A DNA stretch of 64,000 nucleotides from Oceanimonas aquatica (GCF_030732065.1 NZ_JAVBHX010000001.1:434001-498000); one strand, 5' to 3'; shown: positions 16,231-25,785, counted from the first letter of the stretch. Translations and numbers: made by a program. Notes: generated from the letters alone by a model not told the origin.

Positions 16231-16817
16231 GGGGATCCGTAAATGCCAGGTGTGAAATGAATGTGAAAAGTGGGGCCAAGGATACCCCGCGGATCATTCG
16301 CTTTCAAATCATCGCCTGCGGGTGCTTTTTCCTTATGTTATTTAGGGGGCTAATGAGTTACTGCCATCGTAAGTAACGAGGGCAACTCATTCGTTCTCTG
16401 AACAAAAAGCACGGGTTTATGAAGGAATGACGCCAGGTGATGGTAAATGAACAAGGTGGCTGATCAGCATCGTTTGTCTGGTGTTTCACGGCATGGAACA
16501 CGGCCGAGGGGGAGGGCGGCTTGCATTTGTTACCTTGTTGCGGTGCGACTTTCGACAAAATTTATTCCGCTATTGCGGGCGGTTGGCGGGGTGCTGAATA
16601 AGTGAGGTGGGGTGTCGTTCAGGCCTTTAATGGCGGGGGATGGCGAAGAAAGGTGAGGGGGGAAGTGGGGCTTAATCGTGATCCATGCTGACGATAAAAA
16701 TGCATGCGGTTCAAATTAAATTCATGGTATCGGCCTTGCAATCGGTTGATGGTTTGTTAGTTTAATAAAGGATTTTTTGATTAGCCCACTAAACAAAAGA
16801 GATTAAAACCAACCATT
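16231..16817. other. Intergenic region between the TPR gene and ectA
   Basis: 587 bases with no convincing gene. It is AT-richer than its surroundings and should hold the ectoine promoter. I see TTGCAA (16736) and TTTAAT 19 bases later as weak promoter boxes. There is an inverted repeat AATGAGTT/AACTCATT (16352-16359 and 16384-16391) that overlaps an alternative stem GTTACT/AGTAAC. No ectR-like regulator gene is present. Confidence 0.5.
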
Positions 16818-17324
16818 ATGGATACAACAGTTGACCTACAACTTGTATTGCGACATCCCAATGCCACGGACGGTCGTAACGTCAATCTGCTGATTGACCG
16901 CTGCAAACCCCTTGATACCAACTCCACCTATTGCAACCTGCTGCAGTGCTCGCACTTTGCCGACACTTGCATGCTGGCCGAAGACGAAGACGACGGAACC
17001 CTGCTGGGGTTTATCTCTGCCTACCGCAAGCCCGCCGAGCCGGACACCCTGTTCGTGTGGCAGGTAGCCATAGATAAACGTGCCCGCGGAGAGGGGCTGG
17101 CCCGCCGCCTGCTCGAGAACCTGCTCGACGCCGATGCCTGCCAGGGTGTACGCCGCATTGAAACCACCATTACTCCCGACAACGCCGCGTCCTGGGGTCT
17201 GTTTGAAAGCGTGGCCCGTGACCGGGGTGCCAACCCGGGTGTTCGCCACGTGCTGTTTGACCAGGAGCGCCACTTCGGCGGCGACAGCAAAAGCGAGATC
17301 CTCTATCGCATTCCGCTCGCCTGA
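16818..17324 (+). CDS. ectA: L-2,4-diaminobutyrate N-acetyltransferase (EctA)
   Basis: A 168-residue GNAT enzyme that acetylates 2,4-diaminobutyrate, the second step of ectoine synthesis. It has the EctA motif NSTYCNLLQCSHFADTC, the acetyl-CoA region WQVAIDKRARGEGLARRLLE (about 79-98) and ETTITPDNAASWGLFES. It has no good Shine-Dalgarno at the usual distance, so either translation depends on another leader feature or the true start differs slightly. It is the first gene of ectA-ectB-ectC-ask. Confidence 0.95.
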   Translation: MDTTVDLQLVLRHPNATDGRNVNLLIDRCKPLDTNSTYCNLLQCSHFADTCMLAEDEDDGTLLGFISAYRKPAEPDTLFVWQVAIDKRARGEGLARRLLENLLDADACQGVRRIETTITPDNAASWGLFESVARDRGANPGVRHVLFDQERHFGGDSKSEILYRIPLA

Positions 17325-17380
17325 GCCTTCTCTTCCCCGTTTTTTCGCATTTAACGACTTGAATCGGACTTTAAGGAGTC

Positions 17381-18655
17381 ATGATGACTATTTTTGACGT
17401 AATGGAATCCAGTGTACAAACCTATGCCCGCTCGTTTCCGGTGGTATTTGATCAGGCCAAAGGCGTCTGGCTGCACGATCGCAGCGGCAAGCGCTACCTG
17501 GACTTTCTGGCCGGTGCCGGCACCCTGAACTACGGCCATAACCACCCGGCCCTGAAAGAAGCGCTGATTGAGTATATTCAGCACGACGGCATTGCCCACG
17601 GCCTGGACATGCACACCGATGCCAAGGCGAAGTTCCTGAGCGCGCTGCAGAACATCATTCTCAAGCCCCGTGACCTGGATCATGTGGCCCAGTTCACCGG
17701 CCCCACCGGCACCAACGCAGTGGAAGCGGCCATGAAGCTGGCACGCAAGGTGACCGGTCGTGAAAACATTGTGGCCTTTACCAACGGGTTCCACGGCGTC
17801 AGCCTGGGCGCCCTGGCTGCCACCGGTAACCAGCACCACCGGGGTGGCGCCGGTACCGTACTGGCCAATGTGACCCGTTTGCCCTACGACGGTTATGCCG
17901 GTACCGGTGAAGACAGCCTGGTACTGTTTGAAGCCATGCTGAACGACAACTCCAGCGGCCTGGACAAGCCCGCCGCCGTACTGTTTGAAGTAGTACAGGG
18001 TGAGGGAGGGCTGAACGCCTCTTCCACGAAATGGCTGCAGCGTCTGGAGAAAATTTGCCGCGCCCACGACATTCTGATGATTGCCGATGACATTCAGGCC
18101 GGCTGTGGTCGTACCGGCACCTTCTTCAGCTTTGAGCCTGCCGGCATCAAGCCCGACATCATCACCCTGTCCAAGTCCCTGAGCGGCATGGGTCTGCCCT
18201 TTGCGCTGGTGCTGCTGCGTCCGGATCTGGACCAGTGGGAGCCGGGTGAGCACAACGGTACCTTCCGAGGCAACAACCACGCCTTTATCACCGCGCGCAA
18301 GGCGCTGGAAACCTTTTGGCAGGACGATGAATTTGCCGCCGGCGTACGCGCCAAGGGCGAGCTGCTGACCGCCCGTCTGCAAAAGCTGGTGGACAAGTAC
18401 CCGCAGCTGTTCGACAAGGTGAAAGGTCGCGGCATGATGCAGGGCATTGCCTGCGTGAACGGCGACATTGCCGACGAGATCACTTCTCGCGCCTTTGAGC
18501 TGGGCCTGGTGATTGAAACCGCCGGCCCCGAGGACGAAGTGGTGAAGTGTCTGTGCCCGCTGATCATCACCGAAGCAGAGCTGACTCAGGGCCTGGACTG
18601 GCTGGAAGAAGCCATTGTCGACGTGGCCGCCAAGCGCCTGAAAAAAGCTTCTTGA
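17381..18655 (+). CDS. ectB: Diaminobutyrate-2-oxoglutarate transaminase (EctB)
   Basis: A 424-residue class III PLP aminotransferase that makes 2,4-diaminobutyrate from aspartate semialdehyde and glutamate. Seen: the PLP-phosphate region [18 protein letters not shown], the Asp motif [13 protein letters not shown] (about 234-246), and the catalytic lysine in [10 protein letters not shown] (Lys265). The start is a tandem ATGATG with AAGGAG upstream; either ATG could serve. It lies 56 bases after ectA and should be cotranscribed with it. Confidence 0.97.
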   Translation: MMTIFDVMESSVQTYARSFPVVFDQAKGVWLHDRSGKRYLDFLAGAGTLNYGHNHPALKEALIEYIQHDGIAHGLDMHTDAKAKFLSALQNIILKPRDLDHVAQFTGPTGTNAVEAAMKLARKVTGRENIVAFTNGFHGVSLGALAATGNQHHRGGAGTVLANVTRLPYDGYAGTGEDSLVLFEAMLNDNSSGLDKPAAVLFEVVQGEGGLNASSTKWLQRLEKICRAHDILMIADDIQAGCGRTGTFFSFEPAGIKPDIITLSKSLSGMGLPFALVLLRPDLDQWEPGEHNGTFRGNNHAFITARKALETFWQDDEFAAGVRAKGELLTARLQKLVDKYPQLFDKVKGRGMMQGIACVNGDIADEITSRAFELGLVIETAGPEDEVVKCLCPLIITEAELTQGLDWLEEAIVDVAAKRLKKAS

Positions 18656-18670
18656 TCTGCCCTATATCTG

Positions 18671-18695
18671 GTCATTCCCGCGTAGGCGGGAATCC
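18671..18695. repeat. REP-like palindrome between ectB and ectC
   Basis: GTCATTCCCGCGTAGGCGGG followed by AATCC, a common palindromic repeat of the GTCATTCCCGCG family. Related copies lie at 20763, 20822 and 30228. Its place inside an operon may adjust the relative level of ectC message. Confidence 0.75.
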
Positions 18696-18758
18696 ACTTG
18701 CAATAAACGCCATGGTTCAGGCCGTGGCGTCAAATACCGAACAACCAAAGGAAATATC

Positions 18759-19157
18759 ATGATCGTACGTACTCTTGCCGACTGTGAGAAAACCGAGCGC
18801 CGCGTTCAATCCGAGACCGGCACCTGGGAAAGCACCCGCATGCTGCTCAAGGACGACAAGATGGGCTTCTCGTTCCATATCACCACCATCTACGCCAACA
18901 CCGAAACCCACATTCACTACCAGAACCACCTGGAGTCTGTGTATTGCATGAGCGGTAACGGTGAGATTGAAGATCTGGCCACCGGCAAGATTTACCCCAT
19001 TGAGCCGGGCACCCTGTACATTCTTGACCAGCACGACGAGCACCTGCTGCGCGGCGGCAGTGAAGACATGAAGCTGGCCTGCGTGTTCAACCCGCCGCTC
19101 ACCGGCAAGGAAGTTCACGATGCCGACGGCGTCTATCCGCTGGAAGCGGAAGCCTAA
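18759..19157 (+). CDS. ectC: L-ectoine synthase (EctC)
   Basis: A 132-residue cupin that closes N-acetyl-diaminobutyrate to ectoine. The cupin motif [20 protein letters not shown] (about 50-69) and the second motif [15 protein letters not shown] are visible. By analogy with solved EctC structures, Glu59, Tyr87 and His95 should bind the catalytic iron. Length is typical. It starts with an AAAGGAAA ribosome site and follows ectB across a 103-base gap that carries a REP element. Confidence 0.97.
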   Translation: MIVRTLADCEKTERRVQSETGTWESTRMLLKDDKMGFSFHITTIYANTETHIHYQNHLESVYCMSGNGEIEDLATGKIYPIEPGTLYILDQHDEHLLRGGSEDMKLACVFNPPLTGKEVHDADGVYPLEAEA

Positions 19158-19169
19158 GGCACTGGCAAG

Positions 19170-19190
19170 CGGGGGTGAAAGCCCCCGTTT
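19170..19190 (+). terminator. Terminator-like hairpin between ectC and ask
   Basis: CGGGGG, TGAAAG, then CCCCCGTTT, just after ectC. The T run is short, so it is likely a partial terminator that lowers expression of the downstream aspartokinase gene. Confidence 0.6.
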
Positions 19191-19299
19191 CGTACCTTTT
19201 CACTGGGCAGGGTCGTCATGGCCAATCATGAGCCCCAGGCCCACTGAAAATGTGCGCTCACTGCATTGAATTCACATCAGGGAACGGGAGAACAACAGA

Positions 19300-20736
19300 G
19301 TGTCACATACAGTAGAAAAAATCGGCGGCACCTCCATGAGTCAGTACCAGGCGGTACGCGACAATATCGTGCTGCATAATCGTGACCAGAATAACTATTA
19401 CCAGCGCATGCTGGTGGTATCCGCCTTTGGCGGCATTACCGACGGCCTGCTGGAATGCAAACGCACCGGCGCGCCGGGGGTATATGCCACCTTTGCCGAT
19501 GCCGAAGACGAACAGGCCTGGGAGCAGGCGCTGGATAACGTCAGTCTGCGCATGGCCCAGATCAACGAGGAAATGTTCGGGGCCACCCCTGAGCGGGCTC
19601 TGGCCGATGCCTTTTTGCGCGAGCGCATTGCCGGCATTCGCGACTGTCTGCATCACCTGCGTCAGGTTTGTGCCTTTGGTCAGTTCCAGCTGGCGGAGCA
19701 GCTGCAAACCATTCGCGAGCTGCTGGCGGCCATGGGTGAAGCCCACAGTGCTCACAACATGGTGCTGTATCTGCGCCAGAGCGGCGTGAACGCCATTTTG
19801 ATGGATCTGACCGGCTGGCGCACCGACGACGCCCTGCCGCTGGACGATGTACTCAACCAGGCCCTGGCCCGGGTAGACTTGTCTACCCAGCTGCCGGTGG
19901 TGACCGGCTATGCCCATTGCAAGGAAGGGCTGATGAGCAGCTTTGACCGGGGCTACAGCGAAATGACATTTAGCCGGCTGGCGGTGCTGAGTGGTGCCCG
20001 TGAGGCCATTATTCACAAGGAATACCACCTGAGCAGCGCCGATCCGCGCCTGGCCGGAGAAGAGCAGGTGATTCCCATTGGCCGCACCAACTACGACGTG
20101 ACCGATCAGCTGTCGAACCTGGGGATGGAAGCCATTCACCCTCAGGCCGCCAAGGGGCTGCGTCAGCAGGGTATTCCGCTGCGGGTTCGCAACACCTTTG
20201 AACCGGATCACGAAGGCACGCTGATCACCACCGATTACCGCAGCCCGGCGCCCTGTGTGGAAATGGTGGCCGGTCGCCGTAACCTGTTTGCGGTGGAGCT
20301 GTTCGATCAGGACATGGTGGGCCGGGTGTCTCACTATGCCGAGGGTTTTACCGACGAGCTCGACAAGATGCACCTGAACCTGGTGGCCAAGGACATGAAT
20401 GCCAACACCCTGACCTATTACGTGGCAGGCAACCGCAAGCAGGTACGCCGGCTGGTGAGCTCGCTGCAACGTCATTTTGGTAATGCCGAGGTCACCACTC
20501 ACAAGGTATCGCTGGTATCGGCGGTGGGCAGTGACATGAGCATTCCCGGCCTGCTGGCCCGCTCGGTGGGCGCGCTGAACAAGGCCGATGTGCCTGTGCG
20601 CGCCGTACACCAGTCGCTGCGCGCCGTGGAAATGCAGTTTATCGTGGACGACGAGTACTACGAGCGCTCTGTGGTGGCGCTGCACGACGAGCTGGTGCAG
20701 ACCCACGCCGACACCGTGGCCCTGGCCGTGGCGTAA
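19300..20736 (+). CDS. ask: Ectoine-cluster aspartokinase (Ask_Ect)
   Basis: A 478-residue aspartokinase of the ectoine-specific type. It feeds aspartyl phosphate to the pathway and is usually less sensitive to lysine and threonine feedback than housekeeping enzymes. It begins with the kinase motif EKIGGTSM, contains FDRGYSEMTFSRLA and HKEYHLSSADPR, and ends with ACT domains. The start is a GTG at 19300 with GGGAG upstream; no ATG fits the N-terminal kinase motif. It is the last gene of the ect cluster. Confidence 0.93.
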   Translation: MSHTVEKIGGTSMSQYQAVRDNIVLHNRDQNNYYQRMLVVSAFGGITDGLLECKRTGAPGVYATFADAEDEQAWEQALDNVSLRMAQINEEMFGATPERALADAFLRERIAGIRDCLHHLRQVCAFGQFQLAEQLQTIRELLAAMGEAHSAHNMVLYLRQSGVNAILMDLTGWRTDDALPLDDVLNQALARVDLSTQLPVVTGYAHCKEGLMSSFDRGYSEMTFSRLAVLSGAREAIIHKEYHLSSADPRLAGEEQVIPIGRTNYDVTDQLSNLGMEAIHPQAAKGLRQQGIPLRVRNTFEPDHEGTLITTDYRSPAPCVEMVAGRRNLFAVELFDQDMVGRVSHYAEGFTDELDKMHLNLVAKDMNANTLTYYVAGNRKQVRRLVSSLQRHFGNAEVTTHKVSLVSAVGSDMSIPGLLARSVGALNKADVPVRAVHQSLRAVEMQFIVDDEYYERSVVALHDELVQTHADTVALAVA

Positions 20737-20762
20737 CTAAACGTAAATCGTAAGCCTATTTC

Positions 20763-20851
20763 CGTCACCCCCGCGAAGGCGGGGGTCCAGGTTGCACAGG
20801 ATTCGAGCCTGTGCCGCATTCACTGGATGCCCGCCTTCGCGGGCATGACGG
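20763..20851. repeat. Head-to-head pair of REP-like repeats (BIME)
   Basis: CACCCCCGCGAAGGCGGGGG (20763-20790 with flanks) and the inverted copy GATGCCCGCCTTCGCGGGCA (20822-20851 with flanks) are separated by 31 bases. They lie after the aspartokinase gene. Confidence 0.8.
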
Positions 20852-20935
20852 CTCTCTCCACGTTTCACACCACTTCCGTCCAACCCCGCAATTTGGCACA
20901 CTGGCGTTATTGCTTTATTTCAGTGAGACCCCTTC

Positions 20936-21217
20936 ATGGCAAAGCGTGCCTGTGCCCTGCACATACTGGTAAAAACCGAGGCCGAGTGTAAGGCCCTCAA
21001 GGCCAGAATCGACAAGGGTGCCGACTTTCACCAGCTCGCCAAAAAACACTCCATTTGTCCGTCCGGCAAAAAGGGCGGCGATCTGGGCGAATTCCGCAAG
21101 GGTGACATGGCCGGTCCCTTTGACAAGGCGGTGTTTACCGGGCCCGAGCTCAAGGTGCAGGGGCCGGTGAAAACCCGTTTTGGCTATCATCTGATCAAGG
21201 TGCTCTACCGCCACTGA
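20936..21217 (+). CDS. ppiC: Peptidyl-prolyl cis-trans isomerase PpiC (parvulin)
   Basis: A 93-residue single-domain parvulin, the same length as E. coli PpiC. The whole chain is recognisable: [29 protein letters not shown] and [12 protein letters not shown]. There is no signal peptide, so it is cytoplasmic. It speeds cis-trans isomerisation before proline. It appears to be a single-gene unit between the ect cluster and the YbjD-like gene. Confidence 0.96.
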   Translation: MAKRACALHILVKTEAECKALKARIDKGADFHQLAKKHSICPSGKKGGDLGEFRKGDMAGPFDKAVFTGPELKVQGPVKTRFGYHLIKVLYRH

Positions 21218-21248
21218 TCAGCCTCACTCATTGACCCGGACAGCGTTC

Positions 21249-22871
21249 ATGTATCTTGAGCACGTTCATATCCGTAACTTTCTCGGCATCAATCAGCTCT
21301 CTCTGCCACTGGATCAGAGCACGGCCCTGATGGGAGAGAATGCCTGGGGTAAAACCAGCCTGTTCCGGGCTCTGTGGCGAATGATGGGCCGGGGCGCCTG
21401 TTGCTACGAGTTTACTGAAGAAGACTTCTTTCGCACAGATGAAGGCCAGCCCACAGATGAACTGGCCATTACCCTGACCTACCGGGAGCACAGACCCGGC
21501 GTGAGCGAGCACTCCAGACGGCTGGCCCGGCTGGAGCAGGTCTGGGTGGCCCACAAGGATCGCTATCACAGGGTGCATTACCGGGCCAGTGCCCGCCGGG
21601 AAAACGGCGCCGTGCATTGTCGCCATGAATTTCTCGACGGCGCCGGCAACCCCATTGAGCTGGCCGCCCCTCACGATCTGGTGCATCAGCTGATTGAAAT
21701 GAACCCGGTGTTCCGGTTGCGGGACTCGCGGGGTGCGCCCCAGGATCTGCCCATCGTCAACCTCAACGGTGACTACCAGCAACTGCTGAGCCGGCTCAGT
21801 GAGCAGCTGGCGGACGAAGACGAGCTCAGCCGGCCCGAGATCAAGGCCGGACTGGATGCGGTGCGCCAGTTGTTTGAGCATTACTTCACGCCTCAGGGGG
21901 CGACCAGCCGGGCGCCGCGCCGGGCCCGGGACATCGCCGTTCACCCGGTGACCCTGAGCCAGTTGGGCAAGTTCAACGACTGGCAGCCCCTGGGTGAGGA
22001 AAGCGGCCTGTCGCTGGCGCTGGCAGCCGTGGCCCGCACCATTTTGCAGGCCCGGGGCGGACGTCCCATTGAAACCGGCGCCCGGCCGCTGCTGCTGATT
22101 GAAGATCCGGAAAGCCGGCTGCACCCCACCATGCTGGCCGCCACCTGGGGTATTCTGGAGCGTTTTCCCGGCCAGAAGTTGGTCACCACCAACTCCGGCG
22201 ATCTGCTCTCGGCCTTTCCCCTCAACCACCTGCGCCGGCTGGTGCGGCTAGAAGAAGAAACCCGCTGCCTGCATATTGGCAACGAGCGCTACAGCGGTGA
22301 AGACATGCGCCGCATCGCCTTTCATGTGCGCATCAACCGGCCCATGTCGCTGTTTGCCCGCTACTGGCTGCTGGTGGAAGGGGAGACCGAGATCTGGTTG
22401 TTGTCGGAGCTGGCGCGGATCTGCGGCTATGTGCTGCCCGCCGAGGGCATTCGTATCATCGAGTTCGCTCAGTGTGGCCACAGCCCGTTGATCAAGGTGG
22501 CCCGGGACTTTGGCATTGGCTGGCACCTGCTGACCGACGGTGACGAAGCCGGCCAGAAATACGCCCAGGGAGTGCGCAGCATGCTGCGCGGCGAGCGGGA
22601 AGGGGAGCACCTGACCGTGTTGCCCCGTGCCGACATTGAACATTACATGTACTTCAATGGTCTGGAGCATGTGTTTCGGCGGGAAGCCAACATACACGAC
22701 AAGCACACGCCGCCGTCGCGCATCATCGAGCGGGCACTCAACCGGCACAGCAAACCGGGGATGGCCCTGGCCATGGTGGAAGCCATTGAGCCGCTAGGCA
22801 TTGAAGGCGTACCGGTGGAATTGCGGCGCATGTTTGCCCGCATGGTCGCACTCGCCCGCCGACAACGGTAA
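21249..22871 (+). CDS. ybjD: OLD-family ATPase/TOPRIM nuclease (YbjD-like)
   Basis: A 540-residue protein like E. coli YbjD (552). The N-terminal ABC/SMC-like ATPase has Walker A GENAWGKTS (29-37) and the Walker B/D-loop LLLIEDPESRLHP. The C-terminal TOPRIM domain is seen as WLLVEGETEIWLLSELA and LLTDGDEAGQKY. OLD-family proteins are DNA nucleases; some belong to anti-phage systems such as Gabija, but no UvrD-like gajB partner lies nearby, so this is the solitary chromosomal type. The ATG at 21249 matches the family start; a TTG at 21231 is a less likely option. Confidence 0.88.
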   Translation: MYLEHVHIRNFLGINQLSLPLDQSTALMGENAWGKTSLFRALWRMMGRGACCYEFTEEDFFRTDEGQPTDELAITLTYREHRPGVSEHSRRLARLEQVWVAHKDRYHRVHYRASARRENGAVHCRHEFLDGAGNPIELAAPHDLVHQLIEMNPVFRLRDSRGAPQDLPIVNLNGDYQQLLSRLSEQLADEDELSRPEIKAGLDAVRQLFEHYFTPQGATSRAPRRARDIAVHPVTLSQLGKFNDWQPLGEESGLSLALAAVARTILQARGGRPIETGARPLLLIEDPESRLHPTMLAATWGILERFPGQKLVTTNSGDLLSAFPLNHLRRLVRLEEETRCLHIGNERYSGEDMRRIAFHVRINRPMSLFARYWLLVEGETEIWLLSELARICGYVLPAEGIRIIEFAQCGHSPLIKVARDFGIGWHLLTDGDEAGQKYAQGVRSMLRGEREGEHLTVLPRADIEHYMYFNGLEHVFRREANIHDKHTPPSRIIERALNRHSKPGMALAMVEAIEPLGIEGVPVELRRMFARMVALARRQR

Positions 22872-22903
22872 AATGCGCGCCGACGATTCAACGGAGACAA
22901 ACC

Positions 22904-23632
22904 ATGACAGAATTGCTGCCGGCGCGCCTGTTCGCGCCCCTGGCTCTGAGTGCGGTCGCAGCCCTGGCGCTGCTGGTGTGGGTACTGAAAAACGGCGATC
23001 TCTGCCCCGGCCAGCGCCGGCGCATCAGTGACGGCGCCATCTCGGTGTGGGCGGTGTTTGGCCTGGCGCTGATGCTGGGGGTGGAAGCGGGCGTGCCGGT
23101 CATCATGCTGTGGCTGGGCGGCGCCACCCTGGTGGTGGGCCTGGGCACAGTGCTGTATCAGGCTCGCATGCAGGGCAAGCGCAGCCTGGATGTGAGCTGG
23201 CATTATCCGGCGCTGGTGCTGGCGCTGCTGTACGGTGCGCTGGTGGGCTGGCGCATGGGACCGGGCTGGGCGCTGCTGGCGGCGGGAGCCGGTGGTTGTG
23301 TATTTGCCCACCTGATTATGGTGCGTGCCAAACACCGGTTGCAGGCCTTTAATGTGTTGCTGCCCCTGGCCGGCAGCGCTTTTGGCGTGCTCTGGCTGTT
23401 GTCGCTGGCGGTGCGTGCCGCCGGGGTGAACGAGGCCGGACTGGAGCCGCTGATCATGCCCTTTGTGCAGGTCAGTGCCGCCGTGCTCATCGGCGCCCTA
23501 GTATGGTTTTTGCCGTTGCTGCGCAAGGAGCAAACCAAACCCCCGGTGATTGCGGTTGCGGCCCTGTTAATATTGGGCGCATTGACCCTTGGTCAGGGCA
23601 TGATCTGGCATATGGCCGGTAACATTAGTTAA
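22904..23632 (+). CDS. Multi-pass membrane protein of unknown function
   Basis: A 242-residue hydrophobic protein I do not recognise. About seven membrane segments are visible, the first at 10-28 and the last near 215-237, with short basic loops such as CPGQRRRIS and VRAKHRLQAF. No catalytic motif stands out. It follows the YbjD-like gene by 32 bases on the same strand, so the two may be cotranscribed; no functional link is implied. Confidence 0.75.
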   Translation: MTELLPARLFAPLALSAVAALALLVWVLKNGDLCPGQRRRISDGAISVWAVFGLALMLGVEAGVPVIMLWLGGATLVVGLGTVLYQARMQGKRSLDVSWHYPALVLALLYGALVGWRMGPGWALLAAGAGGCVFAHLIMVRAKHRLQAFNVLLPLAGSAFGVLWLLSLAVRAAGVNEAGLEPLIMPFVQVSAAVLIGALVWFLPLLRKEQTKPPVIAVAALLILGALTLGQGMIWHMAGNIS

Positions 23633-23724
23633 ACATCAAATTTTTTCGCCAAATCACAAAATTTTTCTCATTGTACTTGTGATTTGGCCATCCCTAGAAT
23701 TCGCGCCTCGATTTTGGAGGCGTC

Positions 23725-24864
23725 ATGCATCTTGTTCCCCTTTACACTCATTTGATCCTGTTGACACTGGGCAACGCCTTTCTGGTGACCCTGGTGTCCG
23801 TGTACCTGAATGGTCAGGGCGCACCGGCGGCGCAGATTGGCCTGGTGGGAGCCGCCTTTTACCTGGGCATGCTGGGGGCTAGCTTTTTTGCCGACAAACT
23901 GATCCAGCAATGGGGGCAAGTGCGAGCCCTGGTGCTGTGCTGCCTTACCCTAGTGCTGACGGCGGTGGCCCTTACCTGGACCAGCCAGTTGCCGGTGTGG
24001 CTGGTGTTGCGCATGGTGGCAGGCATGGCCGCTGCGGTGAGTTTTGTGGCGCTGGAAAGCTGGGTGCTGGGAGTCGCGCCGCTGAACCGCCGTTCCAGCG
24101 CCATGGCCCGTTACATGCTGGTGTACTACTTCAGCTATGGTATCAGCCAGCTGTTTATTGACTGGATTCCGGCCGGTGGCCAGACCGCCTTCTGGCTGGC
24201 CGCCGGTGTATGCGGCCTGGCGTTGCTGCCGCTGTGGTGGATGCGCTCACCTAATCTTGACGTCGAGGCCGCCGCCGAGGGGGCGGGCGCTGGCAAGCCG
24301 CCTCGGGCCGACCGTGCCCTGGGTCTGGCCGGCTGCCTGGTGGCGGGCATGTTGCTGGGGGGGCTGTCGGCGCTCATGCCCATTCAGCTGAAGCAGCTGG
24401 CCCTGGGTGAAGAAGTCGGCCTTTACATGGCCTGGCTGATTTTGTGCGGCATGGCCTTTCAGCTGCCTAACGGCAGCCTGGCGGACCGGCTGGGCAAGCG
24501 TGCCATGATGGCGGTGCAGACGCTGATGGTGGGCGCCGGCTGTTTGCTGCTGTGGGAGTTCGGCGGCAACAGCATGTTGATCCCGGCCCTGGCGCTGGTG
24601 GGAGCGGGGGCCTATACCCTGTACCCGACCACCATGTCGTTTGCCTGTGGCAACATGCATGGCCGGGCTCTGGTGCGCATGACCCAGAAACTGATGTTTG
24701 CCTACAGCATCGGCTCGCTCACCGGGCCGGTGATCGCCGGCATGATGCTGGACAAGTTCCAGGCCGGCCTGTTCCTGTTCATTATTCTGCTGGTGGCCGG
24801 CTGGGCCCTGTGGCTGCTGCTGGTACGGCTGGTGCTCGACAAGCCCCTGGGCGATGCGGTGTAA
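23725..24864 (+). CDS. MFS transporter, YcaD-like
   Basis: A 379-residue major facilitator with about twelve hydrophobic segments. The loop after TM2 carries FADKLIQQWG and the equivalent loop in the second half carries LADRLGKRAMM, both the MFS motif A variant. The layout and the motif SFVALESWVLG resemble E. coli YcaD (382 residues), whose substrate is unknown. The ATG at 23725 follows TTTTGGAGG. It is a single gene with its own terminator downstream. Confidence 0.83.
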   Translation: MHLVPLYTHLILLTLGNAFLVTLVSVYLNGQGAPAAQIGLVGAAFYLGMLGASFFADKLIQQWGQVRALVLCCLTLVLTAVALTWTSQLPVWLVLRMVAGMAAAVSFVALESWVLGVAPLNRRSSAMARYMLVYYFSYGISQLFIDWIPAGGQTAFWLAAGVCGLALLPLWWMRSPNLDVEAAAEGAGAGKPPRADRALGLAGCLVAGMLLGGLSALMPIQLKQLALGEEVGLYMAWLILCGMAFQLPNGSLADRLGKRAMMAVQTLMVGAGCLLLWEFGGNSMLIPALALVGAGAYTLYPTTMSFACGNMHGRALVRMTQKLMFAYSIGSLTGPVIAGMMLDKFQAGLFLFIILLVAGWALWLLLVRLVLDKPLGDAV

Positions 24865-24900
24865 GCGCCGTTCACCTGTAATACCCGTGACTGAACATCT

Positions 24901-24926
24901 AAAGGCCTGCGCAAGCAGGCCTTTTG
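24901..24926 (+). terminator. Intrinsic terminator after the MFS gene
   Basis: AAGGCCTGC, a GCAA loop and GCAGGCCTTTT, 37 bases after the stop codon. Confidence 0.85.
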
Positions 24927-25124
24927 TGTATTGAAGGTGCGGTGATGGGAATGTAGAAGTAACCGTCATGCCTACGACGGTGGGCATCCAGGGAATGTAG
25001 CACCGGCTTTACCCTGGCGCCTTGTGTGACCTTCTCCCAAATGAAACCATCAAGATGACGGCCCGGTCCTAAGGGTGTAATGTCTTCATAATAACAATCC
25101 GTATTCTTGTTACAGGGGGCGTCC

Positions 25125-25598
25125 ATGAAACTGAAACACCTTTCGGCCGTTGCCGTGCTGGCCATGCTGGGCCTGGCCGGTTGCGCCAACACCGATGTTT
25201 ATTCCGGCGATGTCTATGGCAGCAGTGCCGCAGGGCGGGCCCAGAGCGTGACCTACGGCACCCTGGTGTCGGTACGACCGGTTAAAATTCAGGCCGGCGA
25301 TCAAAACCCCAACGTGATCGGCACCGTGGGTGGCGGCGTGATCGGTGGCATTGCCGGCAGCGGCATTGGTGGTGGCACCGGCCGCTCGCTGGCCACCGCC
25401 GCCGGGGCTATTGCCGGTGCCATGGTGGGCTCCAAGGCCGAAGAAAAGATCAACCAGGTGAACGCAGTCGAGCTGGAAATCCGCACTGACAGCGGCGAGA
25501 ACCTGGTGGTGGTACAAAAGGCGGATCGCAGCTGGCAACCGGGTCAGCGGGTGCGCATGATCGGCTCCGGCAGCAACATGAGCGTGGCGCCGTACTGA
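25125..25598 (+). CDS. slyB: Outer membrane lipoprotein SlyB
   Basis: A 157-residue glycine-zipper lipoprotein, close in length and layout to E. coli SlyB (155). Lipobox LAGC with Cys at about residue 20, then SGDVYG, the conserved VTYGTLVSVRPVKIQAGD, a Gly-rich double zipper with GGGTGRSLATAAGAIAGAMV, and the C-terminal VELEIRTDSGENLVVVQKAD. SlyB stabilises the outer membrane around barrel proteins under envelope stress. I chose the ATG at 25125 because it starts the lipoprotein signal. A terminator follows. Confidence 0.94.
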   Translation: MKLKHLSAVAVLAMLGLAGCANTDVYSGDVYGSSAAGRAQSVTYGTLVSVRPVKIQAGDQNPNVIGTVGGGVIGGIAGSGIGGGTGRSLATAAGAIAGAMVGSKAEEKINQVNAVELEIRTDSGENLVVVQKADRSWQPGQRVRMIGSGSNMSVAPY

Positions 25599-25613
25599 GC
25601 CGGATTGCCAAAA

Positions 25614-25643
25614 ACAAAAAAGGCGCCTTTCGGCGCCTTTTTT
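25614..25643 (+). terminator. Intrinsic terminator after slyB
   Basis: AAAGGCGCC, a TTTC loop, then GGCGCCTTTTTT. Confidence 0.9.
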
Positions 25644-25701
25644 ATTCACAGGAAATATTGTTATTTCTTAGTGTTTTACAGTCCTGTCTTCCCGGGCTCA
25701 G

Positions 25702-25785
25702 TTAAAATTGTGCCAAGGAAGGTGCAGAAACGGCAAGCGTGGTTGCGCAGACTGTAAAAATGACGGTTATGACTAACTCTTTCAT
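25702..25785 (-). CDS. Candidate 27-residue signal-peptide-like microprotein
   Basis: A short frame starting ATG at 25785 and ending TAA at 25702. It encodes MKELVITVIFTVCATTLAVS followed by APSLAQF, which reads as an almost complete signal peptide or a single membrane helix. An excellent AGGAAGG ribosome site lies seven bases upstream, and an AT-rich promoter-like stretch lies beyond. It could be a real membrane microprotein, a leader peptide, or the 5' remnant of a lost exported protein. It converges on slyB. The strong ribosome site is the main support. Confidence 0.4.
   Translation of the reverse strand: MKELVITVIFTVCATTLAVSAPSLAQF

Noticed and set aside
16358-16558. 66-codon minus-strand frame in the ectA leader region
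   Set aside because: No ribosome site, Pro/Ser-rich random-looking product.
21249-22871. OLD-family gene as part of a Gabija-type defence system
   Set aside because: No UvrD/GajB helicase beside it, and the protein matches the solitary YbjD type.
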